Source: Candidatus Thorarchaeota archaeon (GTDB taxonomy: Archaea > Asgardarchaeota > Thorarchaeia > Thorarchaeales > Thorarchaeaceae). Taken from it: a stretch of DNA of 5,758 nucleotides. Every line of letters starts with the position of its first letter. Within the stretch, counting starts at the first letter, position 1. Location of the stretch: NCBI GenBank assembly GCA_016840245.1, contig JAEOST010000583.1, forward strand, positions 1 to 5,758. The letters are read 5' to 3'. Positions 1-5,528 of the stretch are shown here, piece by piece. A model generated the notes under the pieces. The model was given only the letters and a program-made list of their open reading frames with translations, was not told where the DNA came from and searched no databases. Position numbers and translations under genes: made by a program.

Positions 1-1
1 C

Positions 2-700
2 ATGAAGAGAATAGTCATCACTGGCGCTTCGAGTGGTATAGGTCGAGTAATAGCAATAGAGATGGCCAAGGATGAGTGCCAGCTCTTTCTCATTGGTCGA
101 AATGAAGATCGTCTTAGTGAAACATTGCAGAAAGTGAAAGATCTTGGTTCCACCGCGTTTACTGGAATTGGTGATGTGGGACAGGAACAAGATGTAGACC
201 GACTGTATGACGAGGCTGTGGATTCAATGGGGGGCGTTGATGTTCTCATCGCAAATGCAGGTGTGGGTCATTTTGGACCTCTGGAAGACCTTACTGTAGC
301 ACAGTATGATGAGCAGTTCAATACTAATGTCAGAGGCGTCTTCATGTGGCTTCGAAAGGTACTACCTGAAATGAAACAACGTAACTCAGGTCAGATAATA
401 GTAATGTCATCCAATCTTGGGCTCAAAACCGCTGCTAGAGCGACCATCTACGCAGCCACCAAACATGCAGTCCAGGCCATGACGGGTTCATTGCGTGAAG
501 AACTCAGAGGAACTGAAGTGAAGGCAGCTACAATCAACCCAGGTTCAGTCTCAACACCTTGGTTTGATGGCAAGTCTGTTGACAGAGAGATGATGCTGAC
601 TGCAGAAGATGTTGCAAAGGCAGCTCGGTTGATTATTGATCAGAGTGAAACCTCGAACATAGATCACATCCATTTGATGCCGGGAAAGTCGAAAGTCTAG
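2..700 (+). CDS. Short-chain dehydrogenase/reductase (classical SDR)
   Basis: This is an NAD(P)-dependent oxidoreductase of the classical SDR family, predicted cytosolic, 232 residues, slightly shorter than the usual 240-260. The Rossmann dinucleotide motif TGASSGIG lies at residues 7-14, an acidic adenine-contact position at D58, and NAG at 85-87. The catalytic tetrad is complete: N109, S137, Y150 and K154 (YAATK), followed by the PG turn at 180-181. R33 just after beta-2 (GRNEDRL) favours NADP(H) over NAD(H); this is inference from family rules. The substrate cannot be read from sequence, and the C-terminal substrate loop is short. The ATG begins at the second base of the window, so its ribosome site is not visible, but MKRIVITGAS is a normal SDR beginning and the start is probably right. 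The gene converges on the pirin gene, with which it shares its last four bases. I see no signal peptide or membrane segment. Confidence 0.93.
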   Translation: MKRIVITGASSGIGRVIAIEMAKDECQLFLIGRNEDRLSETLQKVKDLGSTAFTGIGDVGQEQDVDRLYDEAVDSMGGVDVLIANAGVGHFGPLEDLTVAQYDEQFNTNVRGVFMWLRKVLPEMKQRNSGQIIVMSSNLGLKTAARATIYAATKHAVQAMTGSLREELRGTEVKAATINPGSVSTPWFDGKSVDREMMLTAEDVAKAARLIIDQSETSNIDHIHLMPGKSKV

Positions 701-1551
701 TCGTGCTTAAGGAATGTCCCATTCCTGTACTCTTCAAAGGCAATCCTAAGTTCCTCTTGTGTATTCATCACAATAGGTCCATACCAAGCAACAGGTTCAC
801 CAATAGGCTTTCCAGATATTAGTAAAAACCTGACACCCTCACTACTAGATTCAATGACAACCTCTGTGCCATCATCAAACAAGACTAGATGGTCAACTGC
901 TACTGATTCTCGATCTGAGCCATCGAAGGTTCCCCTTCCCTCTATAATGTAAGCAAACACAGTATGACCTGCCTTCACTTCATGACTGAATTCAGTATTA
1001 GCAGGGATAGTCACATCCAGATATTCTGGTTCGGTAATGACATCCTCAACAGGACCCTTTGTTTCACCAACCTGACCACTAATTATCTTCACCTTGATTC
1101 CATTGTCTGTAACAATTGTAGGTATATCTTGAGCCTTGATGTCTCTATATCTCGGATGCATCATTTTGTGTGATGCAGGGAGATTTGCCCACAATTGAAA
1201 ACCCCAGAGTAGGCCATCTTTCTGATGTGGCATCTCTTCGTGTACAATACCACTTCCAGCTGTCATCCATTGAACATCACCTTTGCCAATGACCCCACCA
1301 TTTCCAAGACTATCACCATGTTTTACATCGCCTTCTAGGAGGTAGGTGATGGTTTCGATTCCTCGATGTGGATGCCAAGGAAAACCAGCGATGTAGTCAT
1401 TGGGATTGTCTGAATGAAAATCATCCAGAAGGAGAAATGGATCTAGCTCAGAGACAGTCCGATTGCCAAAGACTCTCTTTAGTTTCACACCTGCGCCTTC
1501 AGAGGTTGGTGTGCTCCTCCAGACACTCTTTACAGTACGTATTCTAGTCAT
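697..1551 (-). CDS. Pirin family protein (bicupin, metal-binding)
   Basis: The product is a 284-residue pirin, a cytosolic double-cupin protein of the usual family length. The N-terminal cupin carries the pirin signature PWHPHRGIETITY at 58-70, and a second conserved block runs from about 95 to 108 (MTAGSGIVHEEMP). The four expected iron ligands are present: H60, H62, H104 and E106, equivalent to His56, His58, His101 and Glu103 of human pirin. The C-terminal pirin domain covers roughly 175-284 and includes the SGKPIGEPVAWYGPIVMN block near 246-263, typical of the family. Known members include quercetin 2,3-dioxygenases and redox-sensing regulators, so the enzymatic role remains open, although an intact metal site makes dioxygenase activity possible. 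The ATG at 1549-1551 is supported by AGGTGA seven bases upstream. The gene lies downstream of and on the same strand as the phosphoribosyltransferase, with 107 bp of inverted-repeat-rich sequence between them. Confidence 0.95.
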   Translation of the reverse strand: MTRIRTVKSVWRSTPTSEGAGVKLKRVFGNRTVSELDPFLLLDDFHSDNPNDYIAGFPWHPHRGIETITYLLEGDVKHGDSLGNGGVIGKGDVQWMTAGSGIVHEEMPHQKDGLLWGFQLWANLPASHKMMHPRYRDIKAQDIPTIVTDNGIKVKIISGQVGETKGPVEDVITEPEYLDVTIPANTEFSHEVKAGHTVFAYIIEGRGTFDGSDRESVAVDHLVLFDDGTEVVIESSSEGVRFLLISGKPIGEPVAWYGPIVMNTQEELRIAFEEYRNGTFLKHD

Positions 1552-1558
1552 CAGCAGT

Positions 1559-1564
1559 TCACCT
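1559..1564 (-). promoter_or_regulatory. Shine-Dalgarno of the pirin gene, inside an inverted repeat
   Basis: On the minus strand AGGTGA sits seven bases before the pirin ATG and matches the anti-SD of 16S rRNA well. Most of this site also forms the downstream arm of a perfect 7-bp inverted repeat (arms 1560-1566 and 1590-1596), so pairing in the mRNA would hide it from the ribosome. Seeing the site is direct; regulation is inference. Confidence 0.7.
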
Positions 1565-1596
1565 GATTTAGGACTGTTTACGTTTCATTTCAGGTG
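1560..1596 (-). repeat. Inverted repeat overlapping the pirin ribosome site
   Basis: The arms CACCTGA (1560-1566) and TCAGGTG (1590-1596) are perfect 7-bp complements separated by 23 bases. On the transcribed (minus) strand the second arm covers most of the SD. Between the arms lies a six-codon open frame (minus strand 1588-1568, MKRKQS then TAA). If pirin is transcribed from further upstream or by read-through from the PRTase, the repeat could form a translation-controlling hairpin. If transcription starts near 1573, it would instead lie across the start site and could be an operator. Confidence 0.5.
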
Positions 1597-1609
1597 TAAA
1601 GAAGGTTTA

Positions 1610-1629
1610 GCTCTGGCAAAAACCAGAGC
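1610..1629 (-). terminator. Hairpin between PRTase and pirin genes (possible terminator)
   Basis: This is a perfect 7-bp stem, GCTCTGG (1610-1616) and CCAGAGC (1623-1629), with a 6-base loop that reads TTTTTG on the minus strand. It lies 30 bases past the PRTase stop. No oligo-T run follows the stem, so it is not a classical intrinsic terminator. The T run in the loop could still act as a short archaeal U-tract signal, or the hairpin could be a processing site. Confidence 0.4.
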
Positions 1630-1643
1630 ATTGTAAGATTAAT

Positions 1644-1658
1644 CCATTCTGTGAATGG
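1644..1658 (-). repeat. Hairpin abutting the PRTase stop codon
   Basis: CCATTC (1644-1649) and GAATGG (1653-1658) form a perfect 6-bp stem with a 3-base loop. On the minus strand it begins at the very next base after the PRTase TAG (1659-1661). With the GCTCTGG hairpin it makes a tandem pair at the 3' end of that mRNA, which could stabilise or process the transcript. Confidence 0.4.
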
Positions 1659-2360
1659 CTACTCTTTGAGTCGCCAGAGTTTGTCTAATGGGTACTCAAT
1701 CTTATCAAGATAGCCTATGTGCGCCTTGATTTTCGATAATCGTTCATCTGAAAGGACCAGATTGTTGTACTCCCGGAGATGCTTCTTCAACTCCGGTGTA
1801 CTAAATTCCGAAATCTTCTCACCCTCGAAAATCTTCATGATGAGTGATGTGAGGTCCTCATAGAAATTCCATGGCCATATCTCCCATGCCCAAGTGACTT
1901 CAACACCATAGTAGTCTGGTACGAAATCAGATCCAACTATATGCATCAATGTAGCAGACTTGACTTCAGAAGGCCCACAGGACGTGATATGCTCTTCAGC
2001 GAGAGTCAGACTCTGACCAGTATCAGTGATATCATCGACAACTAGGACCTTCTTTCCTGTAACATCAGCAGTTAATGGGCAGGTCAGTTTGGCCTTTCCA
2101 TCTTTTGTTGCTGTTACTCCCCAGTGATCTACTTTCACACTATAGAGTTCCTTAATGCCTAGTAGGTCGCATTGGATTCTCGCATGAACCCAACCACCCC
2201 GTGCGATTCCAACAATGGCTTCAGGTCGGAAACCTGACTTCTTTATCTTCGTAGCAGCCTGAAAGGCATAATTTGAAATATCATCAAAATCCAGAATATA
2301 GCAGAGAGGTCCCTTTAGATCCATAACAGTCACACACCAACCCGCCGAGCTAACCGGCAT
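1659..2360 (-). CDS. Purine-type phosphoribosyltransferase (COG2236-like)
   Basis: This is a type I phosphoribosyltransferase that most likely attaches a purine base (hypoxanthine, guanine or xanthine) to PRPP in nucleotide salvage; it is soluble. The 13-residue PRPP-binding motif VLVVDDITDTGQS lies at 105-117, with the acidic pair D109/D110. An earlier loop, IARGGW at 52-57, matches the PPi-binding position, and the hydrophobic stretch W158-W164 (WEIWPW) resembles the C-terminal base-binding segment of archaeal Gpt-like proteins. At 233 residues it has an extra charged, helical tail of about 55 residues (from about 178) compared with the shortest archaeal members. The start is uncertain. The ATG at 2358-2360 has AGAGGA 12 bases upstream and suits a TATA element near 2401-2407. 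M13 (ATG at 2322-2324) would begin closer to the conserved domain but has no visible ribosome site. The gene diverges from the degenerate Nudix gene. The exact base used cannot be read here. Confidence 0.88.
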   Translation of the reverse strand: MPVSSAGWCVTVMDLKGPLCYILDFDDISNYAFQAATKIKKSGFRPEAIVGIARGGWVHARIQCDLLGIKELYSVKVDHWGVTATKDGKAKLTCPLTADVTGKKVLVVDDITDTGQSLTLAEEHITSCGPSEVKSATLMHIVGSDFVPDYYGVEVTWAWEIWPWNFYEDLTSLIMKIFEGEKISEFSTPELKKHLREYNNLVLSDERLSKIKAHIGYLDKIEYPLDKLWRLKE

Positions 2361-2399
2361 TAAAAGGTTGTTTCCTCTGTTGTTGGAATCCCTAATCGG

Positions 2400-2407
2400 A
2401 TTTATTT
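2400..2407. promoter_or_regulatory. Possible shared TATA element for the divergent PRTase and Nudix-like genes
   Basis: The 78-bp gap 2361-2438 contains one clear AT-rich element, ATTTATTT. Its centre is about 44 bp from the PRTase ATG and about 35 bp from the Nudix-like ATG. With the usual archaeal TATA-to-start distance of about 25 bp, it would give a leader of about 18 bases carrying AGAGGA (2373-2378) on the minus strand, and a nearly leaderless transcript (start near 2430) on the plus strand. This fits the lack of an SD before 2439. The match to a TATA consensus is modest. Confidence 0.35.
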
Positions 2408-2438
2408 GTAGCTACTGGCTATTTTTCGTTGATAGAAT

Positions 2439-2861
2439 ATGTACTTCATTGCAATATGCATCTTCGAGCATGATGGTAGATTCCTTGTTGAACGGGTGAA
2501 TCAAGTGAGTGGCAAGTATTTCTATAGACCCCCTGGTGTTGAAGTCAACCAAGAAGAGATTCATTCTACAACACTTCTGCGATATGTAAGAGATACTTAC
2601 GGGACAGAGGTTGAGATGCTGGATTACGGAGGACAGATTGAGAACCGTTCTGGCATTACATTCTTTGGTGATTCAGGTAGCGAGGTAGTTTCAATCTACT
2701 TTGGAATCTTCGATGATCATACAATAGTTCACAAGGATGTCATTGAAGGCGTTAGCCCAGGCTCAGATATCAAGGCATTCTGGAAAACGTTGGAGGAGAT
2801 TGAAGAGGATGGATTCTTGTTCCCTGATGGTCTAGCTAATTGGTTAATGAATCCTCCTTAG
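2439..2861 (+). CDS. Nudix-fold protein with a degenerate Nudix box
   Basis: This 140-residue protein resembles Nudix hydrolases in layout. An N-terminal beta-strand (MYFIAICIFEHDGRFLVERV) leads to a Pro-Gly turn at 31-33 and a helix at 40-53. The helix matches the Nudix box in outline, with E40, R48 and G55 in place. Against GX5EX7REUXEEXGU, however, the loop has one extra residue and the catalytic run REUXEE reads R48-Y-V-R-D-T53, so the metal-binding glutamates are lost (one becomes Tyr, the pair becomes Asp-Thr). Pyrophosphohydrolase activity is therefore doubtful. A nucleotide-binding or sensor role, or a changed chemistry, is possible but unproven. The ATG has no SD and may be leaderless. 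The gene diverges from the PRTase, with a possible shared promoter, and converges on the methyltransferase with 9 bp between stops. The fold assignment is moderately sure; the function is unknown. Confidence 0.75.
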   Translation: MYFIAICIFEHDGRFLVERVNQVSGKYFYRPPGVEVNQEEIHSTTLLRYVRDTYGTEVEMLDYGGQIENRSGITFFGDSGSEVVSIYFGIFDDHTIVHKDVIEGVSPGSDIKAFWKTLEEIEEDGFLFPDGLANWLMNPP

Positions 2862-2870
2862 ATTCCTCAG

Positions 2871-3722
2871 TCACTCCACTTCAAGGTTAATAGAATCAAA
2901 CTCACCTGGTGTGAATTTTAGGTGAAGCGTTAAGTTTTGACTCGCGTTGACTTTCAAAGGTTCACTTAGCGGAATAAAGAGGTCTCTCCATCCATCGTCC
3001 ATTGTAAGTGAAACATCATCATCTATATTTGATTCAAACATGCCTGATATTCCATGTACAACACCCGCATCAGCTATCTCAAAGGATATCGTTTGATCAA
3101 CCTCTGTTAACGTATCTGAATCCATGAAATCAAATTGGGTTAGTAGTGTTGCATCTGACAGGTCACGTGTTTGATTGTCATTGACAGTCTGTGGCATTCT
3201 AGCAAATCTCAAATCGTGGAGCTCAAAACGATTCCAGACATCTGCAGCCTCAACAGGAACTACAAAGACACGGGCATTCATTGGAAGGATTTTACCATGC
3301 TCTTGCAGTAAATTTGTCAGTGCATACCTACATGCTGGGACCTGTTGTTCAATAAGCATCATTGAGGAGAGCATTTCACAAATTACAAGATCGGCCCGTT
3401 CTTCAGTGACGAATTCTGAGTAATGCCCTTCAATGAAAGTAATTCGATCCGAGAACCCATTTAGCTCAGCCATGCTACGAGCATAACGAATGGATTCCGG
3501 ATTGACATCGATTGCTGTTACCCTTTGCGCTCCAGCCTGAGCTGCAAGCATTGCTAGAACACCAGAACCAGTCCCAATATCAATTACATACGATTTTGGG
3601 TTCACAATCTTTGCAATAGCTTTAGCAAATTTCTCGATTCTTGACCTGTGGTTTAGCAGGCTTGCTGCATGTAATAACGAGAAGGGAGTAGCATACTTGC
3701 GTTCTTTCATCATTTTTGCCAT
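2871..3722 (-). CDS. PRMT-like SAM-dependent methyltransferase
   Basis: This is a class I S-adenosylmethionine methyltransferase with the layout of protein arginine methyltransferases. An N-terminal helix (HAASLLNHRSRIEKFAKAI, 18-36) parallels the PRMT segment around PRMT1 R54, with R28 in that position. SAM motif I is VIDIGTGSG at 46-54, and the acidic post-I residue is D72 (AIDVNP). The PRMT double-E loop is seen as E116 and E125 in CEMLSSMMLIE, with the 9-residue spacing of PRMT1 E144/E153. Residues from about 150 to 283 resemble the PRMT beta-barrel (VHGISGMF at 222-229), with a shortened dimerisation-arm region. The THW loop reads DGW at 243-245, so its histidine is missing. At 283 residues it is a little shorter than a PRMT core. 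Likely a soluble protein methyltransferase; arginine specificity is inference. The start may be M4 (ATG 3711-3713): a TTATAA at 3735-3740 would place the transcript start there, whereas GAGG lies only two bases before the first ATG. Confidence 0.82.
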   Translation of the reverse strand: MAKMMKERKYATPFSLLHAASLLNHRSRIEKFAKAIAKIVNPKSYVIDIGTGSGVLAMLAAQAGAQRVTAIDVNPESIRYARSMAELNGFSDRITFIEGHYSEFVTEERADLVICEMLSSMMLIEQQVPACRYALTNLLQEHGKILPMNARVFVVPVEAADVWNRFELHDLRFARMPQTVNDNQTRDLSDATLLTQFDFMDSDTLTEVDQTISFEIADAGVVHGISGMFESNIDDDVSLTMDDGWRDLFIPLSEPLKVNASQNLTLHLKFTPGEFDSINLEVE

Positions 3723-3734
3723 AACCTCAACTGC

Positions 3735-3740
3735 TTATAA
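3735..3740. promoter_or_regulatory. TTATAA TATA-box candidate, possibly used in both directions
   Basis: TTATAA is its own reverse complement and lies in the 93-bp divergent gap between the methyltransferase and TPR genes. About 25 bp away on the minus strand is the codon M4 of the methyltransferase (3713), which would make that mRNA leaderless. On the plus strand the start would fall near 3763 and give the TPR gene a leader of about 50 bases containing the inverted repeat at 3771-3793. Confidence 0.45.
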
Positions 3741-3770
3741 TCAGACCGAACTCCACGGCCGCAAGTAACA

Positions 3771-3793
3771 TGAGACATTTTGAATATGTCTCA
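3771..3793 (+). repeat. Perfect 8-bp inverted repeat before the TPR gene (operator or leader hairpin)
   Basis: TGAGACAT (3771-3778) and ATGTCTCA (3786-3793) are exact complements around TTTGAAT. The element ends 22 bases before the TPR ATG. The spacer and inner arm (TTTGAATA, 3779-3786) are TATA-like and lie at about the right distance for a nearly leaderless start at 3816, so a dimeric repressor bound here could block TBP. Alternatively, if the TTATAA at 3735-3740 is used, the repeat would form a leader hairpin. The symmetry is seen directly; the role is inference. Confidence 0.55.
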
Positions 3794-3815
3794 GTGACTA
3801 GAGGCTAGGTCCACG

Positions 3816-4973
3816 ATGAAAGGAACGCTCGAATCAGCAAGGGATGCGCTTGATGAAGAGCGGTTTCAAGAAGCGTTAGACACCCTTGAGGACCTCGTTA
3901 ATAGTGGTGACACGGATCCAGAGGTTCTCATCTACTTAGGTATAGCATATGTACAGACTGAACAACCTGCAAAGGCCATAGAAGTGCTCAAAAAGGCTGA
4001 TGAACAGGTAGAAGACCACTGCATACCATGTCTATTCTTAGGCCGTGCATTGAAGGCACTTGGCAGACTGAGTGAGGCAGAGAGTTGTCTTCGTCGTGCA
4101 GTTAGTCTTGATCCCGGTACACTTGAACCATGGGAAGACTTAGGTAACATCCTCTTTTCTCAGAAGGAATACGGACCTGCGATTGAAGTTTTGAAAGAAG
4201 CAACAAATAGATATCCTGAAAGTGCATCGATGAGGGGTTTGTACGCCATATGCCTTCATAGACTAGGAGATTACACAGGTGCCGAAAAAGAGTGGGCTGC
4301 TGTGATGGAGATGCGTCCTGATTCAGTAATGGCGGCAGCAAACTACGCATATATACTGACAATATTAGGTCGTCTCGATGAGGCAACACCTGTCATTGAG
4401 CAACTTGGTAAGCTTGATGCAACTGACTACAGGTATTTTATGCTCAAAGGAGAGCTCCTATTCCAGTCTGAGAGGTTAGAAGACGCTAAACATGAATTAG
4501 AGAAAGTTCTTGATAATGGCTTTTCCAGAATTCAAGTAGTAACTCGACTAGCTGTGATTGAACATTCACTTGGTAACAAAGAGATGTCAGACCATTATCT
4601 AAAATTAGCTGAAGACGGAATCGATGAACACCCTCAATGCTGGAGAGGGCTGAATTTCACATATCAAGAGATTGGGATGGAAGATAAAGTTATTGACGCT
4701 CTGCTTCATGGTACTAAAGCGGATAAAGGCTCTGCAGCTCCATGGGTAGCGTTAGCGAAGGAGTACAGAAAGCTTGGTCAAAGAGATGAAGAAATTCATG
4801 CTTGGACTATGTCATTTAGGTTGCGAGGCTACATCAAACTCAAATGTCAGAGCTGTGAAAAAGATATCCGGATTCCATTTGACAACGGAATGAGGGTTGA
4901 TTTTGATTTGACGACAACGTGTGAGTCTTGTACAGCTCATCTACAGTTACTTTCGAGTCTTTCCTTCATGTAA
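3816..4973 (+). CDS. TPR-repeat protein with C-terminal zinc ribbon
   Basis: The 385-residue product is almost wholly tetratricopeptide repeats, a scaffold for protein-protein binding, with no signal peptide or membrane segment, so it should be cytosolic. About ten 34-residue units can be traced, beginning near residues 4, 35, 69, 103, 137, 171, 205, 239, 272 and 307. The clearest are units 3 to 6, with conserved LG and P positions such as ALGRLSEAESCLRRAVSLDP. The last about 45 residues hold two CxxC pairs, C344/C347 and C369/C372, the spacing of a zinc ribbon. A further CxxC, C69-I-P-C72, sits unusually at the start of the third repeat. The ATG at 3816 has AGGT five bases upstream and GAGG eleven bases upstream. 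It forms a likely operon with the Nudix hydrolase that starts 17 bases after its stop. The partner is unknown. The TPR call is firm; the zinc ribbon is likely. Confidence 0.9.
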   Translation: MKGTLESARDALDEERFQEALDTLEDLVNSGDTDPEVLIYLGIAYVQTEQPAKAIEVLKKADEQVEDHCIPCLFLGRALKALGRLSEAESCLRRAVSLDPGTLEPWEDLGNILFSQKEYGPAIEVLKEATNRYPESASMRGLYAICLHRLGDYTGAEKEWAAVMEMRPDSVMAAANYAYILTILGRLDEATPVIEQLGKLDATDYRYFMLKGELLFQSERLEDAKHELEKVLDNGFSRIQVVTRLAVIEHSLGNKEMSDHYLKLAEDGIDEHPQCWRGLNFTYQEIGMEDKVIDALLHGTKADKGSAAPWVALAKEYRKLGQRDEEIHAWTMSFRLRGYIKLKCQSCEKDIRIPFDNGMRVDFDLTTTCESCTAHLQLLSSLSFM

Positions 4974-4978
4974 AGCAG

Positions 4979-4984
4979 AAGGTG
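4979..4984 (+). promoter_or_regulatory. Shine-Dalgarno that fixes the TTG start of the Nudix gene
   Basis: AAGGTG lies six bases before TTG at 4991, a good SD match and spacing. An in-frame TAG at 4985-4987 rules out any earlier start, and the next in-frame alternative (GTG at codon 19) would cut into the first beta-strand. Confidence 0.75.
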
Positions 4985-4990
4985 TAGAAT

Positions 4991-5446
4991 TTGCCGCAGA
5001 GGAGATATCCATCCTATCCGATTACAGGTGTTGGTGCTGTTGTTGTGGGGGAGCTGGGAGTTCTACTTGTCAGAAGAGACAAAGATCCTAGCAAGGGTAT
5101 GTGGAGTATACCAGGGGGAGGAGTAGAAATCGGTGAAACTCTAGAGGATGCCCTTAAGAGAGAGATTCTAGAAGAAACAGGGGTTTATGCGGAGCCAGTT
5201 CAGTTTCTCGGAGCATTTGATTACATCAGGGAAGACGATGATGGTAAAGTAGAGTATCATTTCATCCTAATTCATTACCTGGCGAGGGCTTTGACAGATG
5301 AAACAAAGGCTGAATTCCTAGAAGCCGAAGTCGGGTGGTTTCATCTAGACTCGTTACCTGTGGAAGAGATGCCAGAGGGAATTATAGAACTTCTTCATCG
5401 ATTCAAAAGTGAAATAACAGCGATTCAGAAAAAGCACTCAAAATAA
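4991..5446 (+). CDS. Nudix hydrolase (canonical)
   Basis: This 151-residue cytosolic Nudix-family pyrophosphohydrolase would cleave a nucleoside diphosphate linked to another group, using Mg2+ or Mn2+. The Nudix box is complete at residues 43-65: G43, E49, R57, E58, E61, E62 and G64, in the order GX5EX7REUXEEXGU. It follows the usual WSIPGGGVE lead-in (38-46), and the fold continues with FDYIREDDDGKVEYHFILIHYLA, typical of small ADP-ribose or (d)NTP-type family members. The substrate cannot be decided from sequence. Translation begins at TTG, supported by AAGGTG six bases before it and by an in-frame stop just upstream. It lies 17 bp after the TPR gene on the same strand and is probably co-transcribed with it. 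In contrast with the Nudix-like protein at 2439-2861, every catalytic residue is kept. Confidence 0.95.
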   Translation: MPQRRYPSYPITGVGAVVVGELGVLLVRRDKDPSKGMWSIPGGGVEIGETLEDALKREILEETGVYAEPVQFLGAFDYIREDDDGKVEYHFILIHYLARALTDETKAEFLEAEVGWFHLDSLPVEEMPEGIIELLHRFKSEITAIQKKHSK

Positions 5447-5528
5447 AGAACCCAAGAGATAAATAAGGTCTGGTCGTTCATAGAATAATTGAGATATTCA
5501 CACTTCTCTTAAGGATGTGTAATCACAA

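Noticed and set aside
964..1173. Plus-strand open frame of 69 codons
   Set aside because: It lies wholly inside the well-supported pirin gene on the opposite strand, has no family resemblance and is best read as a shadow.
2..1551. SDR plus pirin as a joint flavonoid or redox pathway
   Set aside because: The genes are convergent, so not an operon, and neither substrate can be read; both families are common everywhere.
2344..2358. GCCG/CGGC inverted repeat at the PRTase start
   Set aside because: Only a 4-bp stem with a 7-base loop; it would matter only if translation begins at M13, and it is within chance expectation.
3175..3423. Plus-strand open frame of 82 codons
   Set aside because: It is antisense to the conserved methyltransferase core, with low-complexity Ser/Thr-rich translation typical of a shadow frame.
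3932..4389. Two overlapping minus-strand open frames
   Set aside because: Both are antisense to clear TPR repeats and show no recognisable motif; codon use follows the TPR gene.
5447..5528. Possible terminator or small RNA in the gap after the Nudix gene
   Set aside because: The 82 bp are AT-rich but show no oligo-T run and no strong inverted repeat; a promoter for the membrane protein is possible but not specific enough to list.
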